Part shown: positions 1 to 12,236 of the stretch, piece by piece
Layout of the letters: each line of letters begins with the position of its first letter
Numbering within the stretch: position 1 is the stretch's first letter
The notes under the pieces: generated by a model
Database searches by the model: none
Seen by the model: the letters and a program-made list of their open reading frames with translations, nothing else
Told to the model about the DNA's origin: nothing
Made by a program: the position numbers and the translations under genes
Assembly (NCBI GenBank): GCA_038093975.1
Contig: JBBPTG010000059.1
Span: forward strand, 84,706 to 148,705
Source of the DNA: Chalciporus piperatus
Taxonomy: Eukaryota; Basidiomycota; Agaricomycetes; Boletales; Boletaceae
DNA length: 64,000 bases
Reading direction: 5' to 3'

Positions 1-1204
1 CCTACTCTCTCTGAGCCAGCCAACGCATGGGCATTGGGCACAGGTGAGGTATCATGATGTCTCAGATGGCTACGTAACTACCTGATGTACCTTACAAGGA
101 GAGTATGCTCATGCGATGGTAGTGAAGCCAACGGTTCACGCATTGGCAACAACGAACATAGACGATCCCGAATTGCGAGGTTTATCATGATTACTCCAAT
201 ACCTCACACCCTTCTTCGATCAGCGTTACATAAAGAGATTTGGCTAAAACATTCGAGGGAGAGATCGCACGGCAATGAAGAATGAAGATGAATGTACACA
301 TGTACTTGCCAACTTGAAGGTTGGCTATGCGTGTGTCCCAAGTTTCTAACCGAAATGGCTGTCAAAAATTTGCAGTGTGCCTCCAGACCGAACATAATGC
401 ATAACTGGCCACATTGTTCCTCTGATCCGGAGGTGATCTCCCATTGGCAGACGTTGGTGGACCTAAGAGCCGCGATGAAGACAGTCGGGACCGGGGTCTA
501 CCCATCACTTGGCTAAGAAAATCAATTTTATTCAGTCCTTACTACCTCAAACCCGGAGTACTAGTACTTAGCCTATGATACAAGTTGTCAAAGATCGATA
601 GTACTTAGTAGCCGACGAGGTTATATGTGTGTTTGTTAATGGAGTGGACCCTTCTTCAGATTATTCAAGGTTTATTCGAGGGTACGAGCGGTTCTGACAG
701 CCTGTCAAACTTGATATTGGCATCTCGGAGACTTGCCTTATATAGGTGACAAAATATTTCCTGAGCAATGTTTTCCCAACATCAGAGCTGTCTGTTCTCG
801 CTGTCAGGATCAGTGATCACCAAATGTTGCGCTCTGGACGCCCGATTATCATTGGCGGGGCACACCTGGGGAATTCCAAGTGAACAGCGCGAAGGACCAT
901 GCGGATTCGGGCTGAAGTTTTGGGAGGCGTATTCCCTGCACTAGTTTTCACCTCATGCTAGCTTCGTCGCCTAGACCCACCTGCGCCCCGAAGGGATTGG
1001 AAGCTGGTTCGAGGGTCGTCGTTTTAACCCCCGCATACTTACCCCACATCAAATTTCAAGTTAAAACCAACGGTGCCTTTTGAGTGCCTTTTGACATCGG
1101 CTCAACCGACTTGCGCAGTGCGCACCTATAAGTTGGCATAAACTATTTTCCTTCCCACCGCTCTCCGTAAACATCGGGCTTGTCTTCTACGGAGGGTTGC
1201 CGCC
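1..1204. other. Upstream intergenic DNA, no gene recognised
   Basis: I see only short, uninformative open frames in this stretch and no family motif. It ends at the start codon of the sugar transporter, so the last few hundred bases presumably hold that gene's promoter. I saw no tRNA-like cloverleaf. Confidence 0.5.
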
Positions 1205-3245
1205 ATGTACTTCAAGAACATCAGAGTATATTGTGGGTAAACAAAGGCTCCCCCTCGTACCCCACTGATCGGTCGGTCAGGGCTGGCGTTTGTCGCCTAC
1301 TGGGGCATCGTATTATTTGGTTACGACCTGTACGTCTCTCTGCAGCATACGCAGGAAGTGACCGAACTCACTCTCTACAAGCGGTATTGCTGGAGGCGTT
1401 GTCTCCCAGCCTTACTTCGAGACGCACTTCGGGATCATAGACAGCAATGGCAACATCAATAAGGCCCAGGACGTTATAATATCCTCAAACGTAGTCTCTG
1501 TTCTCCAAGCTGGTGCATTCTTCGGCGCTCTAGGAAGTGCCCCCATCTCAGGTAGACGGCTTGACAAGAATGCGGTTTCTGTGCTTACTTTAGAAAATTC
1601 TGCAGCTCGGTTTGGACGGAAATGGACGTTGCTTGGGTTCAGTCTCTTTTTTTGTGTCGGTGCTGTGAGTTACTGTGGCATATTTGGTGATCGTATTTTC
1701 ACATTCTCGCAGGTCCTGACCACGGTGGCCGGCGGTAGCAACGGCCTCAGTTATATCTATGGTGGACGTGTCATCTCTGGCATTGGCATTGGCGGGATAT
1801 CCGCTGTCGCGCCAGCTTATGTATCTGAATGCTCTCCAAAAGAGGTTCGTGGACGCATCACTGGGCTGTTCCAAATTATGGTGGCAATCGGGATTATGAT
1901 TTCCTACTTCATCAACCGTAAGTTCCGTCCACGTAATGCTTCGCTTTCTCTCACTTCTCCATCCAGTTGGTGTTGGCCTGCATATGGCCAAAAGTCCCAG
2001 TGTCTGGAGAGTTCCCTTCGGTTTCCAGCTTGTTCCTGCTGGACTGATGTGTCTTGGATTGCTAACAGTCAAGGTAGGCCATTTTCTTTAGTCCAATCTG
2101 TGCGGCACGTCAAGCGTCGTTAGGAATCGCCACGTTGGCTGGCATCCAGGGGTCGTGTTGAGGAAGCATTGGTGAATCTCGCCTACCTCCGGAAGGAGTC
2201 AGAGGATTCCCCCGCTATCCGATACGAGATGGCAGAAATAGAAGCTGCGATCAACGAGGAACGGCAAGCACGCAATGGGCTCGGACTTAAGGAAGCACTC
2301 TTCGGCAAGGGGAACTTCATCCGATTCGTCATCGCTTTCTTCATCTTCTTCCTTCAACAATGGGGAGGACAGAATTCCATTGGCTATTACGCACCTCAGA
2401 TTTTCAGCTCGGTGGGATTTTTTCGTCGATTTACTCTCTAGTCGTTTCTCAAATGCTTCGGGATGTAGATCGGATACAGCGGCACCACGAACTCCTTGTT
2501 TGCATCAGGTGTCTATGGTATCATTAAAGTGGTGTCGACTGCCTTCTTCGTTTTCTTCATGGTGGACAGTCTTGGTCGCAAGGCTTCGTTGTTCGTCTCC
2601 GGGATGGGAATGGGCATCACGTTCTTCATCATCGGCGCCGTTCTCAAAACTCATCCTCCCGTCGTTCCTCAACCTGGTCACGTTGCCCCACCTCCTCCAC
2701 CGGCCTCGAAGGCCATGGCTGCTATGTTATACATTTATGTCTGCTTCTACTCTATGGGATGGGGACCAATCCCATGGGTTTACACCTCTGACATTTTCCC
2801 CACGCGAACCCGTCACTATGGTCTCGCTTTGGGCACCGGTTCACAATGGTTATGGAGTACGTACGAACCTGTTCCTCCGGTTTTCTGACGTTAATCATCC
2901 TTTCATATAGACTTCGTTGTGTCCAAGGTCACACCAACCATCGAGGCCAACTTGGGTTATGAGCTCTTCATGATATTCGGGACAATCAACATCGCCGGGA
3001 TGGCTGTCTTCTCCCTGTGAGTGAATCATTAAGGACCCATCTGCGATCACCATTAATGCTGACGAAACTTGCCCTACAGATTTATACCCGAGACCATGGG
3101 ACGCAGTTTGGAAGAGATGGACATCATTTTCGGTGCCGTCAGCTTGGAAGCTCGCGAAGCGTTCATTGAGAAGGAAGGGCGTGCTTACCAGTTTATCATG
3201 ATCAACGACGTTGCGTCAACGCGTTCAGACGATCACAAAGTCTAA
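1205..3245 (+). CDS. MFS sugar/quinate-type transporter
   Basis: This is a 12-helix plasma-membrane transporter of the sugar porter family, probably a proton symporter for a hexose or a related polyol/quinate. Exons were joined by splice signals: the first exon is 1205-1232, and the second starts at 1281 and encodes FVAYWGIVLFGYD. Family signatures in order are GYDLGIAGG in helix 1, RFGRKW in the helix 2-3 loop, GGRVISGIGIGG, SECSPKEVRGR, ESPRWLASRGRVEEA after helix 6, QQWGGQNSIGYYAPQ in helix 7, and PETMGRSLEEMD after helix 12. The stop is TAA at 3243-3245. There are about ten introns. The first donor (GTGGGT at 1233) was chosen because it alone keeps frame into exon 2. The substrate cannot be read from sequence; a quinate permease-like role is an alternative to a monosaccharide transporter. 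Confidence 0.85.
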
Positions 3246-3506
3246 TTTTGTGACGTTCGGTTCGGGTGAATCATCCCCGACAGTCTTTCTTTTTGGGATT
3301 TAGATATATCCGTAGGAGTAATATCTGTATACTAGTACTCGCACATATTTGTCTACAAAGTTCGGTGTAAATCATTACCTCATTCCTTGAATGCGAAGCG
3401 GGTTCTGTTTTATCTTCCTGGATCGAATGGGGTGAATACATTTGGCTTACATGGAACGTTGCGCATCTGTCAACAGAGGGCCATGGGAATGTAACCTTAG
3501 GATATA

Positions 3507-4847
3507 TCATATTCCATACACAACCTGAGCATTCTTGTTCGCCTGATTCATGATATTCGCTGATCCCCAACCGCCACCGATGGCGCCCGCCGTGAAATCG
3601 GCCACCCATGGTATCATCGCGGTATGACAGAGCGGCAGTTTCCCCCTCAGTTCTGGCAACGAACCGTAAATATTCGAAGGAACCATGAATGGGGCATCTG
3701 TCTCCAGAAGGATTCGTGGGCCGCCAGGGCTAGCAGCCATTTGCCGTACGAGGGCGGAGGTATTTAGGTTTGTCGAGTATGATATGACGCCCGTGATACC
3801 TATATGAAGGTTAGGGAAGTGGTCCAGCATTCGTTGTGCAAACTCGGGCGAGTCAGTGAAGCAATGGATGTGAATCTGCATTGGGCGACGTGAGGAGGAT
3901 TGCCCAGAGGACAAGTGACAGAGAGACATACCTTGTGATCGGCAGGAACTTCCTTCTTCATTATCCGTTCGGTATCCTCCTCCGCTTCTCTGGTATGAAT
4001 GGTGAGAGGCTTTCCTAGCTGGACAGCCCGCTGCAGTTGTCTTTCGAAGACCCGTTGTTGCACTTCACGAGGAGAATTGTCGTAGTGGTAGTCGAGTCCA
4101 ATCTCTCCCCATCCCACGCAACGAGGGTGAGACATGGCGGTGAGACTGTCGGAGGACGATCCATGAGACGGCCCAAGTATGATAAGGAGGTGACTTACAT
4201 CGATTGTTCGACTTCGTCGCCGTAAAGTTTTGCGTTATGACTAACGACCAATAAGTTTACCTCGATGAAATGTTCGGGGAATCCACTTACGGGTGAACAC
4301 CTATCGCCGCCCAGTCATCAACTCACATCCAGAACCAAGACTGCCGCAACTTACCCATCACGAACCAATATTCGATCCCTCCCCACTTCTCCGCCCTATC
4401 CTCCGGCGTCAACGCGGAACCAGCCAACTCCTCCCAAGCCCGCTGCACCGGCGCCTCACACCACACGTCCACGATCGCCTTGACGTTCCGGCCATTATAC
4501 ACCCCCCGCACGAAATCCCACACCGTAGCGTATCTTCCATTGGGGTATTTGCGCTTGTAAGAGGAAAAGGTAGACAGGAGATGTGTATGGGTGTCTATGA
4601 TCGGGATGCCGGCTTCGCGGTGGGCGGGTAATGTGAGGTGTTTTTCGTCAGGGATGCTCGGCCTTTTGTTTTTGCTTGGCATCTTCGAGCTGGAGCGGTT
4701 GGGGGTTGCTTTGGAGGTGTGAGAGCAATGTCGAATGTGTCGGAGGTGGGGGACCGTGAGGTCGGACAGATGACTCGGAAGGAAACGAGCGGTGGCCCGG
4801 GCCCGAGATATCGATCCAAGTCGGGCGAAAATCACTGGGGAGAGCAT
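3507..4847 (-). CDS. TatD-family metal-dependent hydrolase
   Basis: The spliced protein is an amidohydrolase-fold TatD enzyme, a two-metal phosphoesterase or 3'-5' exonuclease linked to DNA and RNA repair or turnover. Visible motifs are IIDTHTHL (metal ligands near the N-terminus), MGVHPH, GWGEIGLDYHYD (catalytic glutamate), LTIHTREAEED, IHCFTDSPEFA and ILLETDAPFMVP. Exons join across short introns, for example GT at the ATGG/GTHP boundary and the intron ending just before IHIHCF. The start is uncertain. ATG at 4847 adds an Arg/Ser-rich, acid-poor leader that could be a mitochondrial presequence; ATG at 4682 (MPSKNKRPS) begins close to the conserved domain. The last exon is longer than in bacterial TatD and continues to VVYGI. 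It is divergent from the HMG-box gene's neighbourhood and no operon-like link is evident. Confidence 0.82.
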
Positions 4848-5455
4848 AAGGAAGTCAAGGAAAATGCTGAACTATTTGTCAGATATCAACCAACATGCTC
4901 AGGTTTGCCAGTGGTCTCAGCTGCGCTGCGCAGTGTGGTTACGAACAAGTTGGAGTTTCAAAATTTCAATGTCAAAGAAATGCGGTCGCAAAAGCGATCA
5001 CGAAGACATCACTTTGAAGTCCGTATGTGGCACTGGTCGTATTATCAAGATGCCATCAATACAAGTGCGTATACAGGAATTAAATAGTAACCATCGAAAG
5101 ATATTGAGAGTTTGGTAGGGACAACGGATGACTATTGGATGGTGATGTGGAAGTCCATGTACAAATGATTCTAGAAGCGGTACAGTCGTGTCAGTTGTTC
5201 GCTAAAGTACAAAATTGTCGAAACATCATGGGGAAGAACAATTGTTGTTAAGAAAGAGTGAGCGGTGATGAAAGGTACCAGGACAACCTGTGTCTCTGAG
5301 AGTACGAAAGGAAGTGCGAAGAATATATTGAACTGGAACTCAAACGTTCTAGATAAGTCGCTGGTCTGTCAGGAATAGTGAGCGACGCTAAGCTGGACGC
5401 TGCGTGACGACCTGTCTCACCTGGTCGTAATATATAAGGTGACTGTTTTTTTTAC
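4848..5455. other. Intergenic DNA
   Basis: About 600 bp lie between the TatD-like gene and the 3' end of the HMG-box gene. There is no conserved reading frame or RNA signature. It should contain the TatD promoter and the HMG 3' UTR. Confidence 0.4.
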
Positions 5456-6797
5456 TTAGTTGGCAGAGAAGCTTCCAGAGGACGATGAGCCACTGGGGTA
5501 GTCGGAACAGTCGAGGGGAGAGATAGGTGTAGGGTATGGATAACTGAGATCAATAGCTCCGGAATCGACATCGGTGGGCGAGGAGGAAAAGGGATCCGTG
5601 AAGGTCGAGAGGTTGAGACTTTGCATGCGCAGCAACTCGTCTTCGGTGAACTCTGGGTCTCGCGCGCCAGGTGAAAAAATCTGTCGTATATGTAAGCCAC
5701 CGTAAAACATTTCAGAATTGGAAAGGCAGACGTACAGGTTTATTCGCAGAGAAATAGGAGCTCAATGATTCGCTCGACTCCGGATGAAGGACCGCATTGG
5801 AGGTGAGATATGTAACATTCAAGTCGGGCATCCATGTATTTGGTTGTGGTGAACCGATCCAGCTGTTCTCTTGGAAAGCGAACGGGAGGCGATAGCCAGC
5901 TGGCATTGGGAAAATCGACTCGGTGATAGGCTGTGACGTCACGGACTGATACATGACCGTCCGACTTGGGCGACGTCTCATGTCGTCTTGAGAAACAAGA
6001 GAGGGGATCCATCCTTCCAACAGTGGATTAGCTGGAACAGGTACTGCACCGACGGGAGGGCAAGATGACGAGCGTCTCCGAGGGAGAGGTTTAGGGTACG
6101 GGCGCGAGCGTTCAGGCTGGCGACGACCTCTTGTCGTAGGCCTGGCTTCCGCATTTTCAGACGACGTGCCATGGGTGGCGTACTCTGCAGAAAGAGCAGC
6201 GACCATCTGAGAGAGCTGGCGTGCTGTGTGCTCGTCCAGAACCAGGTTCTCGTTCTTGCCTTTCTTACTCTTTGAGCCACCCTGGACCGGCGCGTACTTG
6301 TAGTCTGGAAAAAGGAGAGCGTGGCGTTCTTTTTCCAAAGCAGCGAGCTCGACCCAGGGTCGCTTCTCCTCTGCGATCATATCGCGCCAGATTTCTCCGG
6401 CGACACGAGATATGTTCGTGTCATCGACCTCTATCCTCGGCTGCATCTTTCGTTGATGAACAAAGTCGCAACGAAAGAGGATGAAAGGGTTGCGAGGACG
6501 GGGGATATGCTGACGACCGTTGGCCGAACGCGTAGGTTTCGGGGGCAATATGCCTGAGGAGCCAGGCAAAGGAAGCAGTCTCATGGAGGCAGACGACGTC
6601 CTTGTGTGAATAGCCCTAGAGCAACCGAGCGACCTCGGCGGGAGAAAATAAGGAGTCTCCTTTATGCTGTCCTGGGATAAAGTTGACGAATATTGAGGGA
6701 ACTCGCTTGCAGACCGCTGAAGAAGAGAAGGAGAATTAATGCGGCTGCGCGACAAGAAAACGTCGCATGTGTCGTCGAGACTCCTCTTCTGATGCAT
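5456..6797 (-). CDS. HMG-box transcription factor
   Basis: Two exons (5736-6797 and 5456-5680, with GTACGT donor and ACAG acceptor) give a 428-residue protein. An HMG box of the MATA_HMG/SOX class lies at about residues 95-165. It has the family pattern PRPRNPFILFRCDF, then ISRVAGEIWRDM, EEKRPWVELAALEKERH and FPDYKYAP, which predicts sequence-specific minor-groove binding and DNA bending. The rest is low-complexity and Ser/Pro/Arg rich, with basic stretches (RGRRQPERSRPYPKPLPRRR) that may act as nuclear localisation signals, and a Ser/Pro/Asp-rich C-terminus that could activate transcription. No homeodomain or pheromone-receptor gene lies nearby, so this is not obviously a mating-type locus. 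Basidiomycete relatives include Prf1-like and fruiting-related HMG factors, but I cannot assign orthology. Confidence 0.85.
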
Positions 6798-7669
6798 TTC
6801 GGGGTGGGAGTGAGGGGGTGAGAGAAGAGAAAGAGCTCAGTGCATTTAAAACGGACCGGTGCCCTTTGTCGAGAAGGACTCCGTATTCCAGGGGGGAATG
6901 CGAATAAAAAAACGTTTCCAGAACGGCTGTCTGATGTGACAATACAAAGGGGCCTGAGCACCAAAACTTATGCACAGCTGATCGAAGACGGATACGATAA
7001 CGATTGGCGACCACGACGCGTTCGCTGAGATCATTTGTTTTCTAGTCCGCTCATTGTGCGTCCCGATTTAGTCGATCGCATAAATCTGCCAAACCTTGGA
7101 ATCATTCTGAAAAATCACAAGACCAAACTTTCGACGACGTACTTTCGGTTTCTTTCACCTTCGCAGAACAGTCCCTGCTAAATCTGGGAGCCACGGGGTA
7201 GACATGAGGCAATACAAGTGTGACACCTCAGAGAGTTGATTTCCCAACGTACTGAAGTGACTCGCGTCCGAGTCCTAATGAAAGGACGCCGCGGACTCTA
7301 GCCAGCCGAAGGTAAATAATTCAGCGGCACGCCGAGTTGGAATGTCCCACCACTGGCTCCGCGCCCAAGGGGGCGGGGTTCGTCGTCGTGAACGTCACGG
7401 TAAGTTAGCATCTTAGCCTCCCGTAGTAGGCAGCCCCTTAGTACGTAGGAAGACAGTCGTTCCTACTCTTCTGAGGGTAGCATCTATAATGGAGCACTTT
7501 CTATAAATCTATTTGAAACCGAATTGTAAATGTGGAGAAACTGCAGGAGAACAAGTACAACCACTGCCAGCGTATCGTTGTGGGAGTGAGATGAATTCAA
7601 ACCGAGTTCACTCACCCGGGGCGCCGTTGTCAAGCAGCCCCGAATCCCACGCGCGTCTGAATCACGGTT
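6798..7669. other. Intergenic DNA up to the duplication edge
   Basis: No gene is recognisable. The right end near 7670 is where similarity to the inverted copy around 23240 begins (shared GAACCGCGTAGAAGGCGCTCAAC). Confidence 0.4.
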
Positions 7670-9949
7670 TGTACACCAAGGGTTGAGATTGAACCGCGTA
7701 GAAGGCGCTCAACAGAAACAGATTACCTCAACCAATATCCCATCCCAGAAGTAGTTCAATGCGTCCAACCATACCTCAGAAAACGACATCGAATGCCACA
7801 CCATCATTGACAGCTCACCGCGTCCTATTCATCCCCGAACTTCTCGATACATTTTCAATTTCTTGGATAGAAGAGTCAACATTGTGAACGCTTGCGTGTG
7901 CAAACAATGGTCCGAGATAGCACTCGACATCGTTTGGAAAGACGTCGACAACCTCATCGAACCGTTCAGGTTGCTGAAACCGGTCCAGGACGACAGTGCC
8001 GAATATGTGCGTTGTCCTCGCGTTGCCGCTTCTGCCCACTCGACTTACCAAGTCCGCTTTAGACCTTTGAAACACTGCCAGAAGCAAGTGACTGGTATAG
8101 GTTCGAGAAATACGCAAATCGTGTTCGCTCCCTCAGGCTGCGCTTTCGATCAGAATGTTACGACCAGGAGATCATTCCCCTGCTGGACGAAGTTGCCAGA
8201 ACGCGGACTTCGTTGGAGATACTTCCAAACATGCACACTTTGGAATGGTTATTCGTCGACCGTGATGAAATGGAACACTGTAAACTCTTCCTTCATCGAC
8301 GTGTCAAACACCTGACTGTCACTGCACCCTGCCCCGAAGAAGTCCATCGACGACACTTCTATACCGATTTATGTGCTCGTTCATTACACCTTCAAACCAT
8401 CAAACTTTTCATTCAACATCCGGGAAACCCCATCGAGGATGATATCCACATTCTCGTACACAACCTACCGGAACTCAAGAAGATCGTGCTACCCGAATTC
8501 CACTTCACATCAGGAGCCATTGAGGCACTCTCTCGGGCCAAAAATCTAGGCGTCGTGGACTTTATTCAAGATCGCAACTTTGGATATGGGCGACAAGCCA
8601 ACGTCGATACCTTTTGTCCCGTGCTCCAGGAAGGCGCATTCCCAGCTCTTCATGACCTCAATTTATCCGCCAGGATTGACCACCTGAACTCTTTCTTTCG
8701 TTCGGACTTTGCGCCAATCCATATCACAAGTTTGAATGTGAACACTTACGTTGACCACTCCCCGTCCGAAATCCAGACTTTCCTGCTTACATTGTCCCAA
8801 AAATGTCAACTCCTGTCGAAACTCTTCATCCAGCTCTACAACCGAAAATCTCTCTCCGAACTCGAGCCAGCGAAGCAGCTTTCCTACGAAACCATCAAAC
8901 CCATCCTCACGTTTTCAAAACTCACCTCCTTCAAACTCGTACACAAATATCCGCTCAGGATCACTCTCGACGACATCGAAGACCTTGCCACTCGTTGTCC
9001 CACTTTGGAAAGTCTGATGCTGAATGCAGAGCCTGTTTTCCTTGGCGAGAATGTGTTCACCCTTGGTCTTCGGGCTATACAACCATTCGTGAGGCATTGT
9101 CCTCGTTTACGCAGGCTAGGGCTTTACATGAATGCGTCGAAAATTGAAATTCCATCCATTCATTCCCCAGTGGACCACTTTACCTCGCTCGAGGTACTCG
9201 CCGTCGGAACCTCTCAAGCTCGAGACACAGGAACGGTCGCTACGTTCCTAAGCCGGGTATGTCCACCCGGATGCAAACTCGAGGTTCGGCGTCTCCTGGC
9301 CCCAGTGCGATTTCGACGGCACTCCATTCTTGTCTCCCATTCTACTATACGAGCTTCACTATCGCGGCATGGGATGGCAGACTATCGAAATGTTGCTTCC
9401 TGCGTTGATAGAGCTCAGACGGGACATCAGGAAAAAAAGTTTCCTCCTGTAGCACAACATAGTCGATATTACAATGGTAGCTATTGTAGTCTTCCCCCTA
9501 GTACATAACCTACATAGCTCAGGGATCAGTACTTTCTGTAGAGCAATGTAGTACCTCAGATACCCATGTACCAAATTATAGATACTTATTGGCTCAAATT
9601 TCGGCTCATCACACATGTGAAACAAAGGACATAATAAACCAATTCAATTTCTTGGTAACACTACACATTTGCAAGCTATGTACTACATACTAGTATACTC
9701 TGCTCACTGCTGATGGGATCACGAGGGCGGGATGGTGGCATGCACGAGCGAGTGAGGTGGCGGCATGCACGAGCACGAAAAGGTGGAGATGGGGACTGGA
9801 CTGGCAGCAGCATCCACGAGCGAGCACAATCAGTGCTCATAAACAGGTGGGGAAGGGTGGTGGGGTGGTGTGAGGTGGCAGCGTCCACGAGCGAGGAGCG
9901 GTCGTGCTCGTAAAAAGGTGGGGATGATGGTTAGATGCGGTGGGAGGTT

Positions 9950-10380
9950 GGGCGAACAGCGCACACGACTGCATACGAGGTGAGCGGTCAGGTTCGTTTG
10001 CGAGTAAAAACTCACCTTCTGATGCCGGCAGGGCTGTTGAGCCCACGCCGGCTGTGTTATTGAGGATGAGGTGGGAGGATGAGGTGGGAGGATGAGGTAG
10101 GGAAACAGCGCACGCGGCTGTGAACGAGGTGAGCGGTCGGGTTGGTTCGTGAATAAATACTCACCTTCCGATGCCGGCCGGGCTGTTGAGCCCACGCCGG
10201 CCGTGTTTTTGCGTCGAGATGGTGTTGAGATTGAGGTAGGAGGTGGTGTGAAGTGGTGGTGGGGCAAACAGCTCGCGCGGCTGTGTACGAGGTGAGCGGA
10301 CGGGTTGATTTGCGAACTAAAACTCACCTTCTGATGCCGGCGGGGCTGTTGAGCCCACGCCAGCCGTGTTGTTGTGGTTG
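9950..10380. repeat. GC-rich minisatellite, about 155 bp unit, three copies
   Basis: Three near copies share ACTCACCTTC(T/C)GATGCCGGC and GGGCTGTTGAGCCCACGCC, at about 10010, 10160 and 10321. Each is preceded by a block reading GCTGTG...ACGAGGTGAGCGG. The repeat lies inside the terminal-inverted-repeat element. Long minus-strand frames across it are products of the repeat and not genes. Just after it, at 10409-10457, the arms CGAAAACGG and CCGTTTTCG form a possible hairpin. Confidence 0.75.
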
Positions 10381-10519
10381 AAGTTAGGTTGAGGTTTGGT
10401 GAAGGACTCGAAAACGGCGACGTGGCGAGTTCAACACGGTCACGTGATCCGTTTTCGCGATTTTTGTACAAGTCCGAGCATGAGGAATGGCTACACATTA
10501 TTAGGATCTCCTACACTAC

Positions 10520-10890
10520 TAATACTACATTTTTTTACTACACTTAGTACGCTTTTTTGTACACATTAGCTACACCCATCTATCCCACACTTTGCTACAC
10601 TTTTGGTACATTGTTAGTACGCTTTTTTATACACTTTTTGCTACACTCAGTACACTTTTTTGTACACATTAGCTACACTCATCAATCCCACACTTTGCTA
10701 CACTTTTGGTACAGTGTTAGTACGCTTTTTTGCACACTTTAAGCTACACAATCCCAATACACCTCCATACACTTTTTTGTACAGTTTTGCTACACTCAAT
10801 CCCAATACACTTTGACACTTTTGAGCACAATTTTAGTACGCTTTTTTGTACACTTTGATACATCCAATCCCTGCTATATACTTTGCTACA
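10520..10890. repeat. AT-rich TACAC/TTTTTTGTACAC repeat tract
   Basis: Short degenerate units such as GCTACAC, TTTTTTGTACAC and TTAGTACGC recur across this stretch. One block of about 120 bp appears almost twice (10557-10640 and 10660-10740). It forms the right interior part of the 1.6 kb element and is non-coding. Confidence 0.7.
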
Positions 10891-11421
10891 CTTTTAAGCT
10901 CTATATAGACTTGGTAGCAACTCACCTGTGCTACTGTAGTCATAGATAGGAAGTTATTCTCACGCACTGGACATTCTGACAAATATCACACTATTTTGGC
11001 TACAGAGCTGTGCAGTGTGCTACAGCCATAATCCTTTTTTGCAGATGGAGGAGCAGGATAGGTCGAGAGCGTTGCAAGAGGAGGTCGAGGATCTTCGGGT
11101 ACGGACGTGTCTTGTGATGGATAAGGCGGATGTCAAGACGAAGGACTCGTGTATCATCGTATGAGGGCCCCACTTATGGCGCGTCGATCACTTTTTCGCT
11201 GGAGGGATCGACACATACGTACTAGGTACATCTAATTTACATGACGCAGGTGTTTAATGCATTCTAATTGGACTTGTTGTATTGTTACCAGGAAGCGAGG
11301 CAATGTGGAAATTGCTTTGAGCTTTCGGGAAACGTTAACTGGTGACAAGGAGCATTGGTTGAGATCTCCATATCACTCTGGGGCGTGACTACTAACAAAG
11401 ACCAAATGTAAAACCATCCGT

Positions 11422-12136
11422 TCATGATACAACGGCAGAAAGCTCCAGAATATCCCGTGTGGCCGATCGCGTGGGTGCGGGTACAGCGACGCCAGCGTTG
11501 TTGGAACCAGATGGATGAATATGAGCCCGCCGCGAAGATTGTTCAGCGGGAGTGTCTCGTCGTGCAACAGCTGCGGTCGTTCTGGCCTGTCGACGAGGCA
11601 ACAGCCCACAGCATCCTATTTCGCTAACCTCAGGCTCTACGTCCGCTGTGGGTGTATCCGTCGAACCCTCGGAACCGGAGGAGGATTCGGCGATGCTCGT
11701 AAAGACTTCAGGGAAACTTTGCGTCGTTTGAGAAGGTGAGCTTTGACTACTGGCAGTATCCACTGTTTCCCTCGAGGCGACGTATGTTCGCTAATCGAAG
11801 AGGGTTTGAATGTTCGTGATCGTAGTAGTACATAAATGACTGGCTTACTGGCGGGGCATATCCTGGATATATTGCGTGCACGCGATAGAATACGAGCTGG
11901 GGTATTCGCTTCCACCACTGCCATGATAAGACTGGACTCTGTACGCGGGGAGGGTCATGGGGTGGGTTTGGTCCTGAACGCTCTTGCAGGGGGAGGGGAC
12001 GATGTGGTGCCGAAATCTAATGGTTGCCAATGATGGGTTAAACTTCCGGACAAGATATGTGGAGAGTCCCCAAACTTCTCAGGAAATCAAGGTCAGGGGT
12101 ATTCGACGGACCATCGGATGAGACCACCGCCGACAT
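11422..12136 (-). pseudogene. Left copy of small Pro/Ser-rich gene, probably impaired
   Basis: This is the mirror copy of the gene at 20448-21181. Exons 2 and 3 remain open and similar, with the shared blocks GCCGLLPRR, SGSEGSTDTPTAD and SATRDILELSAVV. At the end of exon 1 the right copy has GAT/GTGAGT. The left copy reads CTGAGAAGTTTGG there, so the first 5' splice site is lost and the frame runs to a stop within the former intron. It is therefore likely a pseudogene unless another start is used. The function of the family is unknown to me. Confidence 0.6.
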
Positions 12137-12236
12137 CTGTATGTGCGATGTGTCAAAAATGGTAGAAACAGTGGGCGGAAGAACGCACGTCTAAGAGGGG
12201 ATGAAGGGTCTACAGTGCTCTGGTGAGTTCATGAAA

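Larger units (their letters stand above)
9425..11047. mobile_element. 1.6 kb non-autonomous element with terminal inverted repeats
   Basis: The ends are imperfect terminal inverted repeats. The left end reads CATCAGGAAAAAAAG and then CTGTAGCACA; the reverse complement of the right end reads CATCTGCAAAAAAGG and then CTGTAGCACA at the same spacing (about 23 of 32 positions match). The intact paralogue has the uninterrupted site GACGGGAGGAGCAGG. Here GACGGGA precedes the element and GAGGAGCAGG follows it, which fits a 2-bp GA target duplication. No transposase is encoded; the interior is a GC-rich minisatellite followed by an AT-rich run of TACAC-type repeats. The superfamily is unassigned. Confidence 0.78.
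7759..11164 (+). pseudogene. Broken F-box/LRR gene, left copy
   Basis: This is the counterpart of the intact gene at 21338-23112 and starts with the same MRPT leader. Relative to that copy it has three lesions: a 1-bp loss near 7848 (CTCGATA-CATT against CTCGATATCATT), which truncates the F-box; a 1-bp gain near 9286 (GAGGTTCGG against GAGGTCGG) just after CPPGCKLEV; and a 1.6 kb insertion at 9425-11047. The coding sequence resumes at 11048 with the coiled-coil tail and the same CIIV terminus. The long middle frame (8213-9286) is still open, so the decay looks recent. It could still give a partial LRR-like product, but not a full protein. Confidence 0.88.

Noticed and set aside
9830..10498. 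Long minus-strand open frame of over 220 codons
   Set aside because: It reads straight through the GC-rich minisatellite inside the TIR element; the apparent protein is just the repeat translated three times (QPRRHQKV, RPASEGEY and the like).
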